From NCBI RefSeq assembly GCF_046244365.1, contig NZ_CP176395.1, positions 2,418,001-2,482,000 of the forward strand: DNA of 64,000 nt, written 5' to 3'. Origin of the DNA: Paenibacillus_V sp046244365. GTDB taxonomy: Bacteria > Bacillota > Bacilli > Paenibacillales > NBRC-103111. Position numbers and translations under genes: made by a program. Below the pieces are notes generated by a model. That model was not told the DNA's origin, did no database searches, and worked only from the letters and a program-made list of their open reading frames with translations. The first letter of the stretch is position 1. Each line of letters opens with the position of its first letter. This document shows, in pieces, positions 39,687-48,044 of the stretch.

Positions 39687-40658
39687 TTATTCCAAAACGT
39701 TCAATAACGGTTTATTTGGCAAGAAATGATTCGTACGGATAAAGCGGATCGTTTTCGTTTTGGCTCGCATGACAAGCGAATGCGTTTCCGCCCGCTGGCC
39801 GGGGTGGAAGGTAACGCCGCCTAGAAATTCTCCCGGCGTAATCCCGGTTGCGGCGAAAATAACATCTTCGCTGCCAACCATATCATGCATGGTCAAAATC
39901 TTAAGCGGATCCTCGATCCCCATTTCGCGGCAGCGCTCGAATTCCTGCTCGTCCGCAGGCATAAGCCGCCCGATCAGCTCGCCGCCTACGCAGCATAACG
40001 CGGCTGCGGCAAGCACGCCTTCCGGAGCGCCGCCCGATCCGACGTAAAGATCGATGCCCGATTCCGGAAATGCAGGCGCCATCGCCCCCGCCACATCGCC
40101 GTCGCTCAAAAACTTAATGCGGACGCCGGTATTGCGCAACCGCTGAATTAACGATTCGTGGCGATGTCTGTCCAATATCATAACCGTCAAGTCGGATAAC
40201 GGCTTATTTAAATGCGTTGCGGCTTTATCGAGCGTCGTTTCGATCGGGTCGTCGAGGCTTAGCTTGCCGGCTAGCGCAGGGCCGACGGCGAGCTTTTCCA
40301 TATACATATCCGGCGCATGCAGCAAATTGCCTTTGTTGGCGATCGCGATGACGGCCAGCGCGTTGTTGAGCCCCTTCGAAACCAGCTCGGTTCCTTCCAG
40401 CGGATCAACGGCTACATCCACCTCCGGACCCTGCATGTTGCCTACTTGCTCGCCGATATAGAGCATCGGCGCTTCGTCCATTTCGCCTTCTCCGATGACG
40501 ACGGTACCGCGAATCGATACGGAGTCGAACATAGCGCGCATGGCTGATGTCGCGGCCCCGTCGGCTTGATTTTTGTCGCCGCGTCCCATCCAGCGAGCAG
40601 ATGCCAGTGCGGCCAATTCCGTGACACGGACGATTTCCAGTGCGAGTTCTCTTTCCAT
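39687..40658 (-). CDS. glpX: Fructose-1,6-bisphosphatase class II
   Basis: A 323-residue GlpX-type phosphatase converting fructose 1,6-bisphosphate to fructose 6-phosphate in gluconeogenesis. Family blocks include VVIGEGEMDEAPMLYIGE, VDVAVDPLEGTELVSKG (metal/phosphate site), YVGSGGAPEGVLAAAAL and ATGITPGEFLGG. ATG 40658 follows GAGGGGGA; a TTG five codons earlier is too close to it. It is divergent from the ccpN-like regulator, and a promoter with an overlapping palindrome lies between the two. Confidence 0.96.
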   Translation of the reverse strand: MERELALEIVRVTELAALASARWMGRGDKNQADGAATSAMRAMFDSVSIRGTVVIGEGEMDEAPMLYIGEQVGNMQGPEVDVAVDPLEGTELVSKGLNNALAVIAIANKGNLLHAPDMYMEKLAVGPALAGKLSLDDPIETTLDKAATHLNKPLSDLTVMILDRHRHESLIQRLRNTGVRIKFLSDGDVAGAMAPAFPESGIDLYVGSGGAPEGVLAAAALCCVGGELIGRLMPADEQEFERCREMGIEDPLKILTMHDMVGSEDVIFAATGITPGEFLGGVTFHPGQRAETHSLVMRAKTKTIRFIRTNHFLPNKPLLNVLE

Positions 40659-40742
40659 GCGAATCCCCCTCAAGCATGTATCTATTACGTTCTCAGCGAC
40701 GTTCGGTACTATACGGCATTGAAAAAGGTACGTTAGAAACGA

Positions 40743-40768
40743 ATGTCATTAGTATGTATGACATCATA
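40743..40768. promoter_or_regulatory. Putative operator (CcpN candidate) over glpX transcription start
   Basis: An inverted pair ATGTCAT...ATGACAT (8-nt spacer) overlaps a second palindrome TATGACATCATA (40757-40768). The latter coincides with the expected +1 of the glpX promoter. It partly resembles the CcpN consensus TRTGHYATAYW. Placement by a repressor that blocks initiation is plausible. Confidence 0.45.
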
Positions 40769-40772
40769 AATT

Positions 40773-40801
40773 ATAATATGATAGGTTCTATATGATTGCA
40801 A
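40773..40801 (-). promoter_or_regulatory. glpX promoter
   Basis: Read on the minus strand: -35 TTGCAA (40801-40796), 17-bp spacer, -10 TATTAT (40778-40773). Confidence 0.6.
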
Positions 40802-40844
40802 CTAGTAAAATTCATGGCAATTAACATGTGCTTTATAAGAATGA

Positions 40845-40873
40845 TTGCAGCTGAATCGCGTATGAACTACAAT
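40845..40873 (+). promoter_or_regulatory. Promoter of the ccpN-ppsR unit
   Basis: -35 TTGCAG (40845-40850), 17-bp spacer, -10 TACAAT (40868-40873), about 140 bp ahead of the predicted start. Confidence 0.55.
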
Positions 40874-41015
40874 AACGGTAGCGATAATGAGACCAATAGG
40901 CTAAAACCATCCAATTATCCGCTGCCAAACAAGGCTTTCCGTCGATGCGTCCGCTCGGCATGAGGACTAGCCGGAGGCTAACATAATAAATGAAAGCGAA
41001 AGGGAGGGAACAGGA

Positions 41016-41660
41016 ATCGAACTTTCAGGAAGACAGTGGGAAATTGTAGATCGTATCAAGAAGCATGCGCCGATTACCGGCGAGCAAATTGCCGAGCAGC
41101 TAGGGCTAAGCCGCCCTACCATACGCTCCGATCTGGCCCTGCTCGTCATGCTCGGCTACATCGATGCGAAGCCGAAGGTCGGATATTTCCTAGGCAAGAA
41201 AGCGTCCAACGAGAATCAGCTGATGTCGAAGCTGACGGATATCAAGGTAAAGGACGTTCAAGCGATGCCGGTTATCGTCCGAGAGTCGTCAAGCGTTAAC
41301 GATGCGGTCATCACGATGTTCGTCGAGAATGTCGGCAGCCTGATCGTCGGCGACGAGGAGGGCCACCTGCTCGGCATTATTTCCCGCAAAGATTTACTTA
41401 AGGTGACGCTTGGCAATCCGGGAGCGTCCTCGATGCCGGTAAGTCTAGTCATGACTCGACAGCCGAACATCATAACGGTTACACCCGATGATTCCATTCT
41501 GGAGGCGGGCAGAAGGCTTATCCACCATCAGGTAGACAGTCTTCCCGTCGTGGCGCAAACCAAGTCATCAGATCAAGACAAGCTAGAGGTTATCGGGCGC
41601 ATTTCCAAAACGACACTAATCAAAGTGCTTATCGGCAAGACCGGGGGGATGGAGGAATAA
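41016..41660 (+). CDS. ccpN: CcpN-like transcriptional repressor (HTH + two CBS), ATC start
   Basis: A 214-residue regulator: winged helix-turn-helix (~1-58, with GEQIAEQLGLSRPTIRSDL) then two CBS domains (~75-134 and ~143-207) that bind adenine nucleotides. The whole resembles Bacillus CcpN, repressor of gluconeogenic genes. No ATG, GTG or TTG exists in frame between the upstream stop (40968) and residue 45, and a start there would delete the HTH. ATC 41016 lies 7 nt after AGGGAGGG and aligns with the IEL near the start of CcpN, so AUC appears to be the start codon. A one-base sequence error is the alternative. It overlaps ppsR by 1 nt (TAATG), the known ccpN-yqfL arrangement. Confidence 0.88.
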   Translation: MELSGRQWEIVDRIKKHAPITGEQIAEQLGLSRPTIRSDLALLVMLGYIDAKPKVGYFLGKKASNENQLMSKLTDIKVKDVQAMPVIVRESSSVNDAVITMFVENVGSLIVGDEEGHLLGIISRKDLLKVTLGNPGASSMPVSLVMTRQPNIITVTPDDSILEAGRRLIHHQVDSLPVVAQTKSSDQDKLEVIGRISKTTLIKVLIGKTGGMEE

Positions 41661-42460
41661 TGGACAAACGCGAACAAATGATATACGTATGCTCGGATGC
41701 GGTAGGAGAAACTGCGGAAGCGGTCGTTCGAGCAACGATCCGTCAGTTTGACGGACATCATGTGAAAATAAGAAGAGTCGGCCATATCCGCCACGAGGAT
41801 GAAATTCGCTCGATCATGGAGGAGGCCGAAAAGAGCGGCGGCTTCGTCGCCTATACGCTCGTTCAGCCGGAGCTTCGCGAAATGATGAAAGAGGAAGCGA
41901 TCCGTCTCGGCATTCGCGCCGTAGACATTATGGGGCCGATGATGCAGGCGTTCATCGATACGTTCAACGATTCGCCGAAACGGAAGCCGGGTCTTCTGCA
42001 TGAACTGGACGACGACTATTTCAAACGCGTCGAAGCGATCGAGTTTGCCGTCAAATGCGATGACGGCCGCGATACCCATGCGCTGTTGCAAGCGCAAATC
42101 ATTCTGATCGGCGTATCCCGCACGTCCAAAACGCCGCTTAGCATTTACCTCGCGCATAAGGGCTGGAAAGTCGCAAACTTCCCGCTTATGCCGGAGGTGA
42201 AAGCTCCGAAGGAGCTTTTTCTCGTGCCGAGCCACCGTATTATGGGACTGACGATGGACGCTTCGCAGCTGCTGAAAATTCGCACCGAACGGCTGAAAGC
42301 GCTGGGTCTTCCGCACGGCGCGAAATACGCGTCCGTAGAGCGGATTATGGAGGAGCTCGATTACGCCAATTCGCTGATGCGTCAGCTTGGCTGCCACGTC
42401 ATTAATGTAACCGACAGGGCGATCGAGGAAACCGCCGGCATCATTATGGGATATATGTAG
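41660..42460 (+). CDS. PEP synthetase/pyruvate phosphate dikinase regulatory protein (PpsR/YqfL family)
   Basis: A 266-residue bifunctional kinase/pyrophosphorylase of the DUF299 family, which switches PEP synthetase or pyruvate phosphate dikinase on and off by phosphorylating a Thr. The P-loop GVSRTSKT (151-158) and the block CSDAVGETAEAVVRA at the N terminus are typical. ATG 41660 shares one base with the ccpN stop and follows GGAGGAA. Pairing with a CcpN-like repressor links gene repression and enzyme control of gluconeogenesis. A strong terminator follows. Confidence 0.93.
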   Translation: MDKREQMIYVCSDAVGETAEAVVRATIRQFDGHHVKIRRVGHIRHEDEIRSIMEEAEKSGGFVAYTLVQPELREMMKEEAIRLGIRAVDIMGPMMQAFIDTFNDSPKRKPGLLHELDDDYFKRVEAIEFAVKCDDGRDTHALLQAQIILIGVSRTSKTPLSIYLAHKGWKVANFPLMPEVKAPKELFLVPSHRIMGLTMDASQLLKIRTERLKALGLPHGAKYASVERIMEELDYANSLMRQLGCHVINVTDRAIEETAGIIMGYM

Positions 42461-42480
42461 CTCGAGTTGTAACTAAAGAG

Positions 42481-42520
42481 CCTGTTCACAGCAACCTTGC
42501 GGCTTGTGAACAGGTTTTTT
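42481..42520 (+). terminator. Terminator of ccpN-ppsR
   Basis: CCTGTTCACA/TGTGAACAGG perfect 10-bp stem, 14-nt loop, then T6. Confidence 0.92.
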
Positions 42521-42731
42521 CTGTTGGCTGACAAACCGGAAAATATGTATAAGTCATCCATGATTATGCTTGATTATTGGATGTTCCCCAAGTTGACCTG
42601 TATGTAAAGGGGGGAGCGGACGGATCTTCTTTATTAATTAATCGGGACCTATAAGAAAAGGCAGGCAAGAGGTGTGCGTTTCCATCGGAAAGAAATGTTT
42701 AGGAGGATGAACGATGAGGTTGACAGCTTAT

Positions 42732-42966
42732 TGTTGCAGGTTATACAACAATTTGGAGTCAGAAGGGGCTGAACGAACATCATGTTGCAGGTTATACAAC
42801 ATTTTAGAGTTAGAAGGGGGATGAACGAGCTTAATGTTGCAGATTTTACAACAATTTGGAAGAAAAAGGGCCGATAATGACATCTTTAGCTCAGAATGTT
42901 GCATTTCTTACAACACTTAACTGTTTCATGACTGAAAATCATGAAAAAAGTTGTACGTAGTACAAC
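42732..42966. repeat. Array of TGTTGCA-N5-TACAACA palindromic repeats
   Basis: Four 19-bp elements stand at 42732, 42783, 42835 and 42897, at spacings of 51, 52 and 62 bp. The consensus is TGTTGCAGNTTNTACAACA. The intervening ~33 bp are also related in the first three units (TTTGGAG...AGAAGGGG...GA). A fifth, perfect palindrome GTTGTAC-GTA-GTACAAC lies at 42950-42966, and a TTCATGA/TCATGAA pair lies at ~42926-42946. The region 42521-42980 has no gene. Confidence 0.75.
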
Positions 42967-42980
42967 ATGGGTTCGTTCGC

Positions 42981-43011
42981 AGCAAAAAGCGCCAAACGCG
43001 AGGTTTGGCGC
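42981..43011 (-). terminator. Terminator of bioY
   Basis: GCGCCAAAC/GTTTGGCGC 9-bp stem with a 5-nt loop. On the minus strand it is followed by T5. Confidence 0.85.
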
Positions 43012-43033
43012 CGTAACAGGTTTGTCCGCCTGC

Positions 43034-43645
43034 TTAAAGCGGAGCTGCGGTTGTTTTGGAAGCCGCCGGCTGCAGCGGTTTGCCATGAATCCGTTCGACG
43101 GGGAACAACTGGCGCACCTGCAGCGTGATCACTGTCGCGACAAGCGCCTTAATGGCGTCGCCCGGCAGGTAAGGATAAAAGCCCGCGGTTAGTGCCTTCG
43201 GCCATGAATAATGGGCGACATGCGCAAGCCATGGAACGCCTGTCACGTAAAGCAGGAGGGAGCCGAAAATTTCGATTGTCAAAAACGTCAAAATGAACGT
43301 AACGGCTTTATTGGTTCCCTTGATTCGTGGTACGATAAGTCCGATAAACAGAGCCGCGAACGGGAATGCCCAGATAAACCCGCCGGTGGGCCCTGTAAGG
43401 AGGGGGAGGCCGCCTTTCCCATGCAGCAGGGGAATGCCGAGCGCGGTCAGCACGACAACCAGCGCTATGCTGAAGAAGCCGTATCTCGCCCCGAGAATGC
43501 CTCCTGCCAGCATAACGGCAAAGGTTTCCATTGCGATCGGCACGGGGGTAAAGCCGAGATGCAGATTGACGTAGCTCAGAACGACAAGCAAAGCTGCGAA
43601 TAAAGCGCTAAACACGATTCCTTTTACCGTAAAAGTGGATTTCAA
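43034..43645 (-). CDS. bioY: Biotin transporter substrate-binding subunit BioY
   Basis: A ~203-residue, six-helix S component that captures biotin for an ECF transporter. BioY blocks visible include VNLHLGFTPVPIAMETFAVMLAGGILGARYG near the N terminus, PTGGFIWAFPFAAL in the middle and YLPGDAIKALVA near the end. TTG 43645 lies 9 nt after AAGGAG; a TTG two codons earlier (43651) is closer to that site. It is divergent from ecfA1 and the fused ecfA2-T across a BirA-type operator, which indicates a dedicated biotin importer. Confidence 0.95.
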   Translation of the reverse strand: MKSTFTVKGIVFSALFAALLVVLSYVNLHLGFTPVPIAMETFAVMLAGGILGARYGFFSIALVVVLTALGIPLLHGKGGLPLLTGPTGGFIWAFPFAALFIGLIVPRIKGTNKAVTFILTFLTIEIFGSLLLYVTGVPWLAHVAHYSWPKALTAGFYPYLPGDAIKALVATVITLQVRQLFPVERIHGKPLQPAASKTTAAPL

Positions 43646-43666
43646 TTGCAACCGCTCCTTTGATAT

Positions 43667-43696
43667 GTTAACTTATAAACCACATATGGGGTTAAC
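43667..43696. promoter_or_regulatory. BirA-type biotin operator between bioY and ecfA1
   Basis: Two GTTAAC half-sites (43667-43672 and 43691-43696) separated by 18 bp fit the BirA pattern TGTTAAC-N16-GGTTAAC-like. The site lies in the shared ~100-bp intergenic region, so biotin-loaded BirA could repress both directions. Confidence 0.7.
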
Positions 43697-43749
43697 GCTT
43701 CGTATTGTAGCACCTTTTGGTACCGTTCGAAAAGAGGATGAATGTTCGC

Positions 43750-44613
43750 ATGAGCAAAAAAAATAGTTCCGTCGAAACGTACGGCATCGTGGTGAGGGCG
43801 GCGGGCACCGATATTGCGCTGCTTTCGGACGTAAGTTTTGCCGTTCGTGAGGGGGATTGGATAGCCGTTGCAGGCAAGAGCGGCAGCGGCAAGAGTACGC
43901 TTGCCAAAGCGTTGGCAGGCGTAGTTAGTCTGGACGAAGGTCATATCGAGCGGAGCGCGGGCGGCAGCGGCCGAATGACGGTTCAGCTCGTCATGCAAAA
44001 TCCGGAAGCGCAGACGGTCGGAGAAACGGTTTTCGAAGACGTTTGCTTCGGAATGGAAAACATGGGGGTTCCCCAAGCCGAGATGGCGGCGAGAGCCGAG
44101 GAGGCGCTGATCAAGGTCGGACTGGCCGGATTCGCCGGGAGATCGACGACGGAGCTGTCCGGCGGGCAAAAGCAGCTTCTCGCGATCGCCGGGGCGCTGG
44201 CGGTGGAAGCTTCGGTTATCGTGTTCGACGAAGCTACGTCGATGCTCGATCCGGCTTCGCGGGAACGTATCCTGCGCGTAGTCCGGGACTTGCACGAACA
44301 AGGAACGGCAATCGTCTGGATTACGCAGCTGCTTGACGAGCTGGCATTCGCGGACCGCGTCGTTGTGCTGGATAAGGGAGCGGTCGTTTTTGAAGGAGAT
44401 CCGCGGCGGTTTTTTTACGGTTCGGCTGAAATCGCTTCCTATAGCCCAGAGCAAGAAATCGGCTGCGACCGATTCGGCTTTGCGCGTCCTTTTGCCGTTG
44501 AAACCGCCAGACTGCTTCTGGAGCGGGGATTCCGGCTGCCGACGCTGCCGCTGACGCCGGAGCAGCTCGCTGAGGCGGTCGCCGCGGCAGCGGCGGAAGG
44601 GGGCGCTTCATGA
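43750..44613 (+). CDS. ECF transporter ATPase subunit EcfA1-like (biotin)
   Basis: A 287-residue ABC ATPase. Walker A is GKSGSGKST (~38-46), the Q-loop segment LVMQNPEAQTVGETVFEDVCFG is typical of ECF ATPases, the signature is LSGGQ, Walker B is VIVFDEATSMLD, and ITQLLDE replaces the usual H-loop His with Gln. The C-terminal ~60 residues are the dimer-stabilising extension. ATG 43750 is preferred (AAAGAGG 12 nt upstream; the ATG at 43738 is too close). It overlaps the fused ecfA2-T gene by ATGA. Its H-loop substitution suggests the partner ATPase supplies the active site. Confidence 0.9.
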   Translation: MSKKNSSVETYGIVVRAAGTDIALLSDVSFAVREGDWIAVAGKSGSGKSTLAKALAGVVSLDEGHIERSAGGSGRMTVQLVMQNPEAQTVGETVFEDVCFGMENMGVPQAEMAARAEEALIKVGLAGFAGRSTTELSGGQKQLLAIAGALAVEASVIVFDEATSMLDPASRERILRVVRDLHEQGTAIVWITQLLDELAFADRVVVLDKGAVVFEGDPRRFFYGSAEIASYSPEQEIGCDRFGFARPFAVETARLLLERGFRLPTLPLTPEQLAEAVAAAAAEGGAS

Positions 44614-46466
44614 CGATCGTTGTGGACGGCGTGACGGCGTCGGTTGCCGTTATGAACGGTGCGAAGTCCGTGCTTCACGATGTCAGCTGCCGGTTCGAAA
44701 CCGGTCAAATAACGCTGCTGGTCGGACGCACCGGCTCGGGCAAATCGTCGCTGCTGCAAACGGTTGCCGGATTGCTTGCTCCTGAGAGCGGCACCGTTAC
44801 CTACGGGGGGGAGCAAGCCCCTTCGCGTATCGGGATCGTGTTCCAATATCCGGAGCACCAGTTGTTCGCGCGAACCGTGCAGGGCGAATTCGAATATACG
44901 CTGCGCCCGTTCCGGCTGCCGAAGGCGGAAGCCGAGAGGCGGATGAAAGAGGCGCTTGAGCGCGTGGGGCTGCCGCAGTCGTTTCTGGGCAGATCGCCCT
45001 TTTCGTTAAGCGGTGGCGAGAAAAGAAAGCTTGCGCTTGCCTGCGCCTTTGCCGCCGAGCCGGACTGGCTGCTGCTGGACGAGCCGTCGGCGTCGCTCGA
45101 TGCGGACGGCGTCGAGTGGCTGGCGGATGTCGTGAGCGGGTGGTGCGGACGCGCTTCAGGCGGGGTCATTATCGCAACGCATGATTTGGATACGTTCTTC
45201 CCTCTTGCGGATAAAGCCGTTCTGCTGAAGGATGGCCGCGTCGTTGCGGAAACGGCGATCTCGGCGCTCGTCATGTCGCCGAAGCCACTGATGGAAGCGG
45301 GAATCGGGCTGCCCGCGTTTATGCGCGCGATGCAGAAGTTGGAGGTACGGGGAGTCGCTATTCCCGCCATGACAGGAGTAACCCTGCCCATGACGCCTTC
45401 CGCGCTTGCGGAGGCGATCCTGCAGGCTCCCGGGAAGGCGGCTGATGCCGCCCTAAGGACGGCTTTGGCGGTTGCCCGGCCGGAGGCAAGCGATGCCTGT
45501 GCGGCCGTCTCGACCTGCGGCGATAAGGCGGGTATGCCGCTCGAGGCCGTTGCTTCGGCAATCGACGCCGTTCCTGCTCGGCACGCGGCTAACGATACCC
45601 GGTCAGCCGGACAAATGAGCGGGATACCGTCCGACTTTACTGATGCAGCGGTTCCCCCCGTACACGATCGCACGGCGGGAACCCATGAAGCCGAGCCGGA
45701 GCGCAGGCGGATCCAAAGCTTGGCGCGCCAATTGGATCCGCGGGCCAAATGGGCGGTGTCGATGCTGGTGTCGGTCGGCATTTTGCTGCAGGATCGCTGG
45801 ATCGGCATCGGCATTTCGGCTGTTTGCACGGCAGTCCTTTTTCTGCTGTCGGGCTCCGCTTTCCGTCCGGTTTGGCGCTGGACGAAGCCCTTTCTATATT
45901 TTACGTTGTTCTCGATCGCCTTTTCCGGTCTACAGCTGTCCTTGGGGACGGAATCGTCGGGATTTTCGCTGGGATTCTCTGGGGAGACGGCTATGCTCAC
46001 GTTGAAGCAATTCGTTAAAATATTGCTCGTGATGGTCACCGGACTGCTGTTTACGCTTTCCACGACGCAAATGCAAATGAAGCAGGCGCTTGAGGTGACG
46101 TTCGGCGCGCTGGAAAAATGGAAGCTGCCGGTCGGCGCGTTCGCGCTCGGCGCCTCCTTGCTGCTGCGCTTCATTCCGATCATCTCGCAGGAGGTCGAAC
46201 GGCTTAAGCTGGCGGTTAAAGCGCGGAGCGCATCGTTCGCCAAAGGGAAACCGCTCCGTGTTCGCGATGCGCCGGCGTTCGTTATTCCGCTTGTCCTGTC
46301 CGTGCTCCAAACCGCGGAGGATTTATCGGTCGCGATGGAAGCGAGAGGCTACAAAATTTCGGCTCAAAAGCGAACGATGGCGATCCGTCTGCGGATGAAG
46401 AGAAGGGATGCGGCGGCAATCGCTGCCGGAACGGCTATTCTCATGCTTCAGCTGGCTGTAAAATAA
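44610..46466 (+). CDS. Fused ECF ATPase-transmembrane subunit (EcfA2-EcfT fusion)
   Basis: A 618-residue single-chain fusion. Residues 1-240 are an ABC ATPase: Walker A GRTGSGKSS (39-47), signature LSGGE (133-137), Walker B LLLDEPS (154-160), H-loop His191. Residues ~241-369 form an Ala-rich, poorly ordered linker. Residues ~370-618 are EcfT: membrane helices plus the two coupling motifs ARS (538-540) and ARG (578-580) that touch the ATPases. A2 and T are normally separate genes; no stop or frameshift interrupts the join. With EcfA1 and BioY it makes a complete importer. ATG 44610 overlaps the ecfA1 stop. Confidence 0.93.
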   Translation: MTIVVDGVTASVAVMNGAKSVLHDVSCRFETGQITLLVGRTGSGKSSLLQTVAGLLAPESGTVTYGGEQAPSRIGIVFQYPEHQLFARTVQGEFEYTLRPFRLPKAEAERRMKEALERVGLPQSFLGRSPFSLSGGEKRKLALACAFAAEPDWLLLDEPSASLDADGVEWLADVVSGWCGRASGGVIIATHDLDTFFPLADKAVLLKDGRVVAETAISALVMSPKPLMEAGIGLPAFMRAMQKLEVRGVAIPAMTGVTLPMTPSALAEAILQAPGKAADAALRTALAVARPEASDACAAVSTCGDKAGMPLEAVASAIDAVPARHAANDTRSAGQMSGIPSDFTDAAVPPVHDRTAGTHEAEPERRRIQSLARQLDPRAKWAVSMLVSVGILLQDRWIGIGISAVCTAVLFLLSGSAFRPVWRWTKPFLYFTLFSIAFSGLQLSLGTESSGFSLGFSGETAMLTLKQFVKILLVMVTGLLFTLSTTQMQMKQALEVTFGALEKWKLPVGAFALGASLLLRFIPIISQEVERLKLAVKARSASFAKGKPLRVRDAPAFVIPLVLSVLQTAEDLSVAMEARGYKISAQKRTMAIRLRMKRRDAAAIAAGTAILMLQLAVK

Positions 46467-46496
46467 GTGGATGATAAAAGGAATATCCCTCCAGGC

Positions 46497-46540
46497 AAGC
46501 ACCCCGAACCGTTTGTATCCGAACCGGTTCGGGTGCTTGT
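46497..46540 (+). terminator. Terminator of the ecfA1-ecfA2T operon
   Basis: AAGCACCCCGAACCG pairs with CGGTTCGGGTGCTT (one bulged C) around a long loop. A short T-containing tail follows. Confidence 0.8.
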
Positions 46541-46721
46541 TGTCGTTTGTTCACTTTTTGGCTCCAAATCTATGTGAATAAGCGGGATATTTGGAATGCG
46601 AATAGGCAACAGCTATATTATGCCCTATAATAAAGTGGAACTATAATTTTACGCCAAAATGTCCGGTACTTGACTCCGATCATTCGAGCCATATCCATTT
46701 TCCGTGCAAGGAGGGAAGCAG

Positions 46722-47774
46722 ATGCCCACTTTAAAAGATATCGCCTTGCGTGTCGGCGTTTCTATCTCGACGGTATCCCGCGCGATCAGCAACGATACGG
46801 CTCGTCCCGTAAACGATGAAACGAAACGCAAAATTCGCGAAGCCGCCGACGAAATCGGTTACAAATGGGAAGAGTCGCCGGCGCAGCCAGCCAAACAGGA
46901 AGCCAAAACATCCAAAAGAATCGGATGCATCATCCCGCAGTCGTTCATGGACAACCATCCCTACTTTTCTTCGGTCTTATCGGGCTTCCGCAAGAAAATG
47001 ATCGATATGGATCAGCAGCCTTTTTTCATCCGCACCTATGAAGAGATCAACGACGTCAAACGGTTACGCAAGTGGCTTGCCGAAACGGGGGTTCAAGGCG
47101 TTCTCGTGCTCGGTTGGTATGAGAAATCGCTGTTCGAGCTGCTTCAGGCTGAAGGGGTCTTCTTGCTCGGGGTCAGCATGAACGACGAGAGCATCGCCAT
47201 TTCGACCGTAGATTGCGACCGCTTACTGGCATCGCGGGCTGCCGTCCGGCATCTGATCGCGCAGGGCCATTCCAAAATCGGCTACATCGGCGGCCCGGCA
47301 TTTTCCTATAAGCTGGAGGACGAAGACCGGTATCTCGGTTACAAGTTCGCGATGCTGGAATTCGGTTTGAAGCTGAATCCGGACTGGATGCTAAATGCCA
47401 ATTGGAATGTGGACAGAAGCTACAGCCTCATGACGGATATGCTGAATCATTTGCCGGCGGACGAAAGGCCCACCGCCATGTTTTGCGCAAGCGACATGCT
47501 GGCTATTCCCGCCATGCGCGCGGCCCTGGAGAAAAAATGCCGTATCCCCGAAGATATGGCATTCGTCGGCATGGACAACATCGAAGTGGCGCAATATACG
47601 TCGCCCCCGCTTACATCCGTACAAGTACCCAAAAATGAAATAGGCGAAGTGGCGGCTAAAGTTCTTGTCGACTATTTGGAAGGCGCTTATTCCTATCCGT
47701 CGAAAATATTGCTCCCCTGCGATATGATCGTCCGCGAGTCATCCGTCTACGACCGGACGGGAATGGCTCTTTAA
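46722..47774 (+). CDS. LacI-family transcriptional regulator
   Basis: A 350-residue repressor: LacI helix-turn-helix at ~2-50 (TLKDIALRVGVSISTVSRAISND) and a periplasmic-binding-type effector domain (~60-345) ending with VGMDNIEVAQYTSPPLTSVQVP. ATG 46722 follows AAGGAGGG; the upstream in-frame ATG has no ribosome site. It probably controls a sugar operon, but the only adjacent transporter relic is the permease fragment at 48432, so its original target may be lost. The oxidoreductase at 48657 is a candidate target. Confidence 0.93.
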   Translation: MPTLKDIALRVGVSISTVSRAISNDTARPVNDETKRKIREAADEIGYKWEESPAQPAKQEAKTSKRIGCIIPQSFMDNHPYFSSVLSGFRKKMIDMDQQPFFIRTYEEINDVKRLRKWLAETGVQGVLVLGWYEKSLFELLQAEGVFLLGVSMNDESIAISTVDCDRLLASRAAVRHLIAQGHSKIGYIGGPAFSYKLEDEDRYLGYKFAMLEFGLKLNPDWMLNANWNVDRSYSLMTDMLNHLPADERPTAMFCASDMLAIPAMRAALEKKCRIPEDMAFVGMDNIEVAQYTSPPLTSVQVPKNEIGEVAAKVLVDYLEGAYSYPSKILLPCDMIVRESSVYDRTGMAL

Positions 47775-48044
47775 TCAGGCATGCATGTTCGCGCTCTGCG
47801 TCCGACTGGACCGCAGGGCTCTTCGGCGTTGCTGAAGGAGAGAACCAACCGAACCTGCCGGATCCGGACACAGGCGTACGACTCCTCTGGGCATTTCCCC
47901 AATTATAGAAAGCAAGGGCGTTTATCCAATCAAAAACGGGGCGAAGCCATAAGATAAGTGTAGACCGACGGCGGGGATGGCTGAAGGCGGAGACGCACGA
48001 AAGCCACCACAGCGCCTAACGGCACAACAAAGGAGGAATATCGA

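Noticed and set aside
42732..42966. CRISPR array
   Set aside because: Repeats are short palindromes with related, not unique, spacers of uneven length, and no cas gene is near.
44801..46243. A 480-codon minus-strand frame opposite ecfA2-ecfT
   Set aside because: The plus-strand product has intact ATPase and EcfT motifs; the antisense frame is composition-driven.
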